Source: Elusimicrobiota bacterium (lineage in GTDB: Bacteria; Elusimicrobiota; Elusimicrobia; UBA1565; UBA9628). Taken from it: a DNA stretch of 42,697 nt. The position numbers and the translations under genes are program-made. Shown here piece after piece: positions 31,601-40,600 of this stretch (within the stretch, counting starts at the first letter, position 1; each line of letters begins with the position of its first letter). The stretch covers positions 1 to 42,697 of the forward strand of contig JAGWMT010000003.1 in assembly GCA_028871595.1 (NCBI GenBank), given 5' to 3'. Below the pieces are notes generated by a model, which saw only the letters and a list, made by a program, of their open reading frames with translations, did no database searches and had not been told where the DNA came from.

Positions 31601-34600
31601 AGATACGCGTCCAATTGGAGATCGCGGAGCACGAACTTATTCGGGTTGTCCCCCGCGTCGGCCAGGTAGTCGGTCAGCAGGGACTCGCGCGCGTCGTCCA
31701 TGGCCTTCTCGAGCGGCGCCAGGCGGCGGAAGGCGGCCTCGGCCTCGGGCGTGGGCGTGGTGGCGTTCCAGAACGTCTCGCGCAGCTCGGCCAGCACCGC
31801 GCGCTTCTGCTGGCGGTCGGAGCCGGCGGCGGCGGCGGCCTTCTCCGCCTCGGCGCGGAAGAAGGCGATGATCTGCGCCGCCGCGGGACCGGACCGCGGG
31901 TCCAGCGCGCCCAGGCCCGCCACCGCGCGGCCGATCTCCGCGCGCAGGGCCAGGCGCTTGCCCTCGACGTCGGTCTTGATCAGGAGCGCGACCGTCTCCT
32001 TCTCGTCGAAGTCGTTGCTGCGCACGGCGTCGGCGTCCTTCATGGCCTGCCGGTACAGCGCCGCCGCGGCGCGGATGCGCGCGCGCGCGTCGGCGGGAAC
32101 GGCCGCGCCGGTCTTCGCCAGCAGGTCGTCCGACGCGTTCTCGAAGCCGGGGTCGGCCATCTTCTCCGTCCAGAAGTCGAGAAGCTCGGAGCGGGAATCG
32201 CGGCGGAGCGAGCGCGGCTCGAAACGCAGCGGCGTCTGCAGGGGCCGCAAGGTCCCCGCCGAGCCCTGGCCCAGCGCCTCCAGCTCGGTGACCAAGGAGA
32301 TGAACGCCGACTTGGTGTCCACCATGGTGGCCGAGAAGCGCGACCAGGCGTCGATCAGGCGCTGCTGGGCCGCGGCCGTCTCCGGCGCGTTCATGCCCTT
32401 GACGGCGGCGCGCGCCTTCAAGTCCCCCTCCGCCGCCTCGATCTCGCGGCGCTGAGCTTCCAGCTCCTTGGCGCCGTCGGACACCTGGCTCATCAACTGA
32501 TTGAGGTGCAGCGAGAGCTCCTTGAGCCGGCCGTCGCTCTCCATCTGCTTGCGCAGGACGTCCGACATCACGTTCTCCAGCGCCTTTTCGATGTCGCGAG
32601 GATCGGGCGCTTCCAGGTAGCCGCCGAAAATGGTCTGGCCGCGGAACACCCCCGCGGCGGCCACGGGCGTGAAGCCCTTATAGCTCATGCGCTCGGCGAT
32701 GGTGTTGGCCTTGATCTGCTGCATCAGGTCGTCCTCGGAGCCGAATTCCGCGGGCAGGCCGTCCTCGAACAAGGTCCGGCGCACCGAGTCGATTTGGCGC
32801 TTGCGGATGTCCGAGATCAGGTTCGAAGCCAAGTCCTCAAGTCCGGCCTTCGGGCTGGCGTCGTCGGGCACCAGGGCCACCAGGGTCTGGAGCGTGGTGG
32901 CGGGCGGCAGGCCCAACAGGGAGACCATGCGGTCGCGCTCGAAACCCAGCCGGCGCGCCAGGTCCTGACGGAAGCCGTCCATGCCGGACGCGGCCGCGCC
33001 CTGGCGGTCCAGCCAGCGCAGCAAGCGGACGTCCGCCTCGAACTTCGCGGAGAGTACGTCCGCCTTCGCCGCGGCGCCCACCAGCTGGGTCCTGTAGATC
33101 CGCTCGGCCTTGTCGTCCCGGAGCTTGGCCAACGCGAGCAGGACCTCGGGCGGCGTGTTCGGGTCCTTCAGGCGCACCTCGATCCAGCCTTCGATATAGC
33201 TCTTGTCGATCGCCACGTGGCCGAGCGTCTGGTTCGCGTAGTAGTAGCGCAGGTACGCGCCGGAGCGCTGCGCCTGGACCTCGGGATTGGGGATGTCCTG
33301 CGCGGCGGATGAGGGCGAAGGCGCCAGGGCCTGTTCGGCGGAGGCCAGGCGGCGGCGCGCCTCGGCCCAGCTCGACGGCATGGTTCCCTTGCCCGAGTCC
33401 GCGACGACCGGCGCCCGCGCCGGGTTTTCGCCGATGGCCAGCAGGCCGGCCTGCAGAGAATAGATCTTGGCGGACGCCTGATTCTGCGCGAGCAGCGACT
33501 CCGGGTCGGTCTTGTCCGCGACCGCCTGCAGGTCGTTCTGCGCCGTGTTCAGCTCGGAACGCAGAAGCGCGGCCTGGTCGGCGCGCTGTCCGTCGTAGGC
33601 CTCCCGCGCGCGCTCCTCGTTGAGCACGGAGATGCGCGCGGCGGCGGCGTTGTCGGTGTTGTAGACGGGAGCGTCGGTGAGAGCGCCCATCAACCGGCCC
33701 AGCGAACGCACCACCAAGGACACCGGCTCCAGCTGGAGGATGTCCACCTTCAGGTTCTTGTCCACCATGTCCTCGACGGCGCGCGCGGTCCGGACGCGCG
33801 CGTCCAGGATGTCGCGCTGAGTTTGAATGACCTTCTTGTCGGCCAGAAGCCGGGACAGGGCGCTCAGCGCCTGGTTTTGGTCGATGGTGATGTCCAGCGG
33901 CGCGGCGGCGTCGCGCCCGAGCAGGAGGTTCAAGGTCGAGCGCGCCTGGCCGAACGCCAGCGCGGCCTGGGAGCGGCCCAGGCGCGCGTCGTCCAGCCTG
34001 CGGACGGCGTCGGGATCGCCTCCGGCCGCGGCGGACTGCAGCGGAGGCAGGACCTCCTGGTCGTACAGCGCCAAGCGGGTCTGCGCGGAGCGGAAGGCCA
34101 CGATGTTCTGGTAGAACTGGACGGCCATCCCCGCCTCCAAGCGGGTCTTCAGCGCGTCATAGTATTCCTTCTGATTCGCGTGCTGGGTCACCTGCAGCTC
34201 GCGCAGCTCCTCGGGCTTCAGCTCGAAGCCGAACACGGGCGTGACGGGAATGCCCGTGATGCCGATGGACGGGATCCAACCCAGGCCTTTCGCGGTCAGG
34301 CCGGTGCCCACGCCGATGTCCACCCAGAATTTCTGCACGCGGTGGTTCTCCGCCCGGGCCATCTCCTCGGCGGCGTTGGAGCGGTCGGCGACCTCGCGGA
34401 GGCTGTGGGCGTTGCCCACCGCCAGCGCGAAGGCCTCCGACAACGAGGAGATCGTGGCCGGGCCCGAAGGGAGCGCGGTCTTCGGCTGCAGGGGCGCGTC
34501 CACGGCGGCTTCGGCCGCGGCCAGGGCCGCGTTCGACTGGGCCTCCAAGGTGGTGCGCGCGTACCAGCGCCAGCCGTCGAAGGCGGCGCGCAGTTGGTCG

Positions 34601-37600
34601 GGGCCGATCAGATTGTTGCGGTAGGCGCGGATCGCGTCGGACATGCGCTGGGCGGCGGCCGGGCCGCGCGGCGCGACGGCGTCGGCGCTGGCCTGCCACG
34701 CCTGGGCGCGCTCGCGCTCGCCGGCCGCCACCAGACGGCGGTCCTCGTAGGCCTGCGCCATCTCCTGGACGACGGCCCGGTTCTCGTCCACGTACGCGTG
34801 GTTGACGCCCTTCGAGGCGGGGTCGTAGATGGGCAGCCGCACCGACCCGCCGACGGTCAGCACCTGGTTGGCCATCATGTCCTGGTACTGCACGCCGAAG
34901 CCCAGCGAGAATTTATCCACCCACGGGATCCAGTCCATGGCGTTGAACGGCGTGGGGCCCAGGGCCTTCGCCAGCTCCGACTGGTCCAAGCCGCCCAGGA
35001 TCTTCTGGTAGCGGTCCGGCGAGGTAATCAAGGAGCGGATGTTGCCCATCAACTGCTGGAGATCCCCGGCGTTCAGGTTCGCCAGGGGCGAATCCGCGGT
35101 GGCGTCGCGGCCGGTCATCGAGTTGTAGCGAAGCAGGGCCTGATGCACTCGGTCCGCGGCGGCGGCCATGTTGGTCTCGGCCTCGCGGCGCACGGACTCG
35201 GACGGAGCGTTCTGCACCGAGAACGCGGCCAGCTTGTAGTCCCACTGCGCCTGCGCCAGGTCCACGACCGCCGACTGCCAGTCCTTCGTGATCTCGACCA
35301 GGCGGTCCTGCAGGCGCATGCCCTCGCGGTACAGCGAGGCCGCCTTGGAGTCGATCAGCGCCTTCTGCGTCTTGGTCAACGTCATCTCGGTGTAGGTGCC
35401 GACGGTGAAGCCGCCGCCGACGGCCAGCTCCGCGGGGTCGTTGGAGACGGACTGCGACGTGAAGCCCACCATGCCGCGCACGCGGGTGTTGTCCATGAAC
35501 GCCCCGGCCTTGCGCAGGTCCTGGATGTCCTTGGTCAAGGTGCCGATGTCCTGCGACATCAGCTTGCGGGCCACGTCGGCCTCGTAGACCCTGCTGAGCT
35601 CGGCGACGGTGCGGGAGTCCTTCGAGCCCGACTTGAAGAAGTCGGCCATGTCCGCGTTGAAGGCCTTCAGCGTCTCGCCGCCCTGCAGGGCCTTGGCGGA
35701 GTTGTCCGCCACGCTCTGCCAGAGCTGGGCGAGCGTGAACGAGGTGTTCATCGTGACCGACAGGCGGTCGGGCTGGCCGATGTACTGCGAGCCGTAGCCC
35801 AGCGCGATGGTGGTGTTGTCCCCGGTCTTCTTCGAGATCTCCGCGAAGTGCGTGCTCTTGCCGCCGATGATCTGGCCCTCGCCGCTCAAGGTGATGCCCT
35901 TGTCCGGCAAGGTGAAGGACAGGCGGTCGCCCAAGGTGTTCGCCTGCTGCCCGACCTCCCCGTTCAGGCGGTTGTCGATCTGCAGCCAAGTCTTGCCTTG
36001 GTCGTTCTTGATGGAGAAACCCTTCAGGATCGTGGCGCCGACCGACTGCTGGTTGATGTCGTCGGTCCCCGCGGTCTTGGCGTAGAACAAGTCCACCGAG
36101 AAGGTGTCCCCGCCGCCGCCGGGGTGCATCAGGCGGTTGAGGTCGAAGTGGGGCCCGATCTGCGTGCGCGAGAAGGATTTCTTATCCCCCGACGCCGCCA
36201 CCGGGAAGTTCTGATTCAGCGTGGGATCGTAGCCGGTGAAGTCCAGGTTCACGTTCTCCAGGAATTGGCGGGGGTCCTTCGCGAAAAGCTCCTGCTGGGA
36301 CGCGTTGAGGCTCATCACCTCGGTCAGCTTCAACGACGTCTTCACGTTTCCGCCGTAATAATAAGGATGGCTGCCGGGACTGTTCAAGGCGGCGTCCCCG
36401 TAACCCGCCAGACCCACGTACAGCTTGTCGCCCAGCAGCATCATCGCGTAATCGTCGAAGACCATCAGGCGGCTCTCGCCGGCGTTGGCGGCCACCGAGT
36501 TGTCGGACGGGATGTCGAAGGCGAAGCGGTGCAGGTCCACGTTCAGATAGTTGACCGAGGAGCGATTCTGCAGGGACTCGACCTGGACTTCCACGCCTTT
36601 GTCGCCGTACGGCGCGTTTTGTCCGCCGGAGCTGGGCGGGCTGGAGAACGCGTAGCCGTTGAGGCTGACGTTGTTGCCCCACAGCTGCGCGACGTTGCCT
36701 AAGGTGACCCAGTTCCCGGTCTCCAGTCCGTTGGGGACCGCGAAGCGGGACTGATAGACCAGGTAGAACCCGTCCGCGTTGTCGCCGAAGTTCATGATGC
36801 TGGAGCCCGGGATGAAGGCCGCCAAACCCTGGGGGTTGTTCAGCAGGTCCCCCTTGATCGCGGCCACGTCCTGATGCGCCAGCGCCTGCGAACCCTGGGT
36901 CAGCATGCCCAAGGTCGCGTCCAGGAAGGAGGAGAACTCGCTTTTCTTGATGACCAGCGCCTGCGTGTTGCCGCCGGGACCGCTCATGCTCCACGCACTG
37001 CGGTTCATGCGCAGATCCTCGATGCGCTTGACCAGGTCGGGCGGCAGAGAGTCCTGGACGTCGGGATTGTTCAACAGGGCCGCGAGCTGCTGCTGCTTCT
37101 CGTCGGTCTGCGTGAGGCCGGCGGAGATGATGGTCTGCGAGCGCTTGAGCTGGTCTTCCAGGTCGTGCCAGTTGATGTTCGCGTCCAGCACCGCGCGCGT
37201 CTTGTCCTGGATGGTGGACACGTCGTCGCTGACGCGGCGAAGCGCGCTCTGCTCCTTCGGATTGAGCTGGGACATCCACGAAGTCACCTTCTGCTTGGTC
37301 GCGTCCAGGCTGTTGTACGTGTCCTGGAGCGCCTTCTGCATGGTGTCCAGCGCGGTGAGCTCGTTGGTGTTGACCGTGGACCCGCTGGTGTAGATGGTGT
37401 TCAGGGAGTTGTAGTAGGTGTTGATCTGGTTGATGGTGTCCGTCGAACCCTGGTCCCAGGTGGTCTTCACGCCGTAGAACGCGACGCCCTCGGAAAGGAA
37501 CGCGTTCAGGGAGTTGAACAGCGCCACCTTGCGCGCGTACAGGGCGTCCGGCGACTCGCTGGAACCGTTCGAGTTCACGAACGCGACGTCCTGGCTGGTC

Positions 37601-40600
37601 TGGGAGATGGCCCCGCCCAGGGCCGCCGAGGCGTGCTGCAGGAAGGTCACCGCCTTGGGAACCTGGTTGGTCAGAGCGTCCTGCGCCGCGGCGGCGACGG
37701 ACTTCGAGTACAGGTAGCGAGCGACCGCGTAGGCCTGCGGCGCGCCCGAAGGCTGGGCCAGGCTGGACGGCACCAGGCGCTTGGCCGCGTCCAGCGCGAG
37801 CAGCGCGATCTGCGATCCGTTCGAGATGGTGGGGCTGGGTTGAGTGCCGATCGGCACGGTGCCGCCGCCGCCGCCGGCGTTGATCGTGACGCCGGAGCCG
37901 CCCGTGTTCTCCGCGGCGGCGATCTGCTTGAGCTGGTCTCCCAGGTTCGGGATGGTGTTGGCGTCCACCAGGGCCTGCACCCGCGCCGCGCTGGCCGCGT
38001 CGGTGCCCACGCCCGTGGGGAGCATATAGGCCGACAGGTTGTATTTTCCGCCCGACAAGGTCTGGATCTTGCCCAGGATCTCGTTGATCTGGGCGTCCTG
38101 CACGTTCAGCTCCTGGGCGCGCGTCGCTTGTTCCGCGCCGTACTGGGAGATCTTCATCGGCAGGCTGTAGGGTTGGGTCTCGCCGTAGAGGCTTTCCGTG
38201 CGCGAGCAGCCGGTCTGGCACTGCCGGTCCACCATGTCTTTCTGGTATTCGGTGATGCCCTCGTGTTTTCCGGTCGCGTCCGTGTAGCCGTCGACGTATT
38301 TCTGGAGGGAGGCTTTCCACGTCGCGATGCTGGCCAGCGACCCCGGCACGTCGGTCACCGAGCCGCCGAAGCTCGCCAGGGCCCAGGGCAGCGTTTTATT
38401 GTAGAGCTCCTGCGTCTGGGTCAGCAAAGTCTGTTCGCTGGTGAACAACGCGCGGTACTGGCTGTCCGCTCCGGAGACATCCTGGATCGACGTCTGCTGG
38501 TAGGCGATCAAGGTGTTCAGCATGGACTTGGCCTGGGTCAGGGCCGGCGTCACCTGATTGGTGAGCAGCGCCGTCTTGCGGTCGATCAATTCCTGCCCGC
38601 CGTGCGCCCCGGTGTTCTCGAACGCCACGTCCGCGTCCACGTCGGCCAGCACGGCGTTGAGCATGTTCACCACGCCGGTCAGGCCCTGCTGGGCCACGGT
38701 CAGCGCCCCGCCCGGGGCCTTGGCGGTGTTGAACGTGTCGATCGTGGCCTGGTCCACGGACCAGTTGATCACGGCGCGCGCCGCCATGGGCGTGAGCTGA
38801 GCGGCCAGGATCAGGTCCATCTCGGCCTGGTGGATGGCCGGCGTGACGGTGCCGCCCGGGAACTTCACGCCCTTCAAGGCGTCGCCGTAGGTCTTGATCG
38901 CGTTTTGCGCGTCGGTCAAGGACAGCCCCGACAGCATGGGGATGTGGGAGCCGCTCACGCTGTTGAGCTCCGCCGCGATCTGGTCCAGCTGGGCGAAATC
39001 GGCCACCGCGTCGACCTTCGAACCGGCCGCCGGATTGCCGGCGTGCAACGTGGCCATGTTGACCGTGGATTGATTGTAGCCGTGCGCCATGCCGAATTCG
39101 TCGACGACCAGGTGATTCGGATCCATCAACTGGTTGACCTGATTCAAGTCGTTCTGGTAGGTGGTCAACTGCTGTTGCCAGTACGTCCTACGATCGGCCA
39201 GGATCTGCATGATCTGGGCCTTGGAAGGGTTGTTGGTGTTGACCTGGGGGCCGGGGACCTCGACCACCAGCGCCGACGCGAATTCGACGGGGATGGCCTT
39301 GATCTTGCCCAGCCCGTCCTGGGCCTGCTGAAGATAGGAATCGACCGTCGTCAGATCGTCCTGGAACTGCTTCACCGAGAACGCCGTCGGGTCGTTGGGG
39401 TTGCCGCTCTGGCGCCACTGCGCGACCTGCGCGATCAAGTTCAGGTTCTTCTGGTACTGCGTCGCGGCGTCGGGGCTGGTGCCGCGGTCCATGGCGTTGA
39501 CCGCCGCCAGGAAGCCCGACATCTTCTGCTGGAAGTCCCCGGAGCGCTGGGCCGCCATCTGAGCCTCGGTCTGCTGGTCCACCATGTCCTGAATGGATTG
39601 CTTGTCGGCCGCCAGGGTGGCGGCCGCGTCGGCGTTCCACTGGGTGACCTGGGCCTGATTGGCCGCGGAGGTCTGTTGGCCCTGCTGGTTGGCCTGCTGG
39701 GAGGCGGTGATCGCCGCGCGCTTGGCCGCGAGCAGGGCCATCATCTGGTTGATGGCCGCCTCGGCCGCGCCGATCTCGTTGAGCGCCAGGGCCAGGTCCA
39801 TCACCGAGGCCAGCTTGGCGAAATCGGTGTGGAAGCGGAGCATGTCCTGCCCGTTGCGGCGCTCATTGAGGGCGTGGTTGCGGATCTGGTTGGCGGCGCG
39901 GATCAGCCCCTGGGTCGCGTCGCGCTGGCTCATCTCGGCCTGGACCTCGGCGCGCTGATTCTCGATCTCCCCCACGAGCTTGACGATCTGGTCGCGGACC
40001 CGCGGGTCCAGCTTGGGCACCGGCCCCTGGTCGGTGGCCGAACCGCCGTCCGCGAAGCTGGTCAGCCGCGCCGACAGCGCTTTATAGGAAGCTTCCTGCG
40101 TGGCCAGCTGTTCCCACACGCCGTTGCGGTCCGGCGGCGGCGGGGGCAGGGACTGGCGGTATTTTTCCTGCAAGGCCTTCAACCGGCGCAATTCATCGCC
40201 GGCCTTGTCGTCCGCGGGGTGCAGCAGGTCGTTGCGCTCCGCCAGCTTGGATTCCACGTAGGACTGGCTGCGCTTGGCCGACAGCTGCTTGAGCAGGGCC
40301 TCGTACTCGGCGCGTTCGGCGGGCGTCACGGGATTGCTCAGTTTCTGCAGACGCGCCAGCTGGGCCTGCTTGTCGCCCAGGCGCGCGCGCAGCTTGCTCA
40401 TCTGGTCCTTGACCGCGGCCAGCTCCCCGTCCAGGCCGCCCGCGGAGGCGGCCAACTGCTTGATGCGCGCCGCGGCCTCGGCGGGAGACTTCTTCCACAG
40501 GTCGCCGTCGAACGGGATCTTGGCGCCGTCCCGCGTCTCCGCCGCGTGGACGACGCCGGCCGCCGTGACGTGGGCGGCGTCGGCGGCGCCCTCGAAGCCC

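Noticed and set aside
28675..33312. A 1,545-residue open frame on the plus strand
   Set aside because: It lies antisense to the giant gene, is Arg/Gly/His/Leu-rich with no domain, and has the composition of a GC-rich shadow frame. The same holds for 33823-36702 and 40193-42655.
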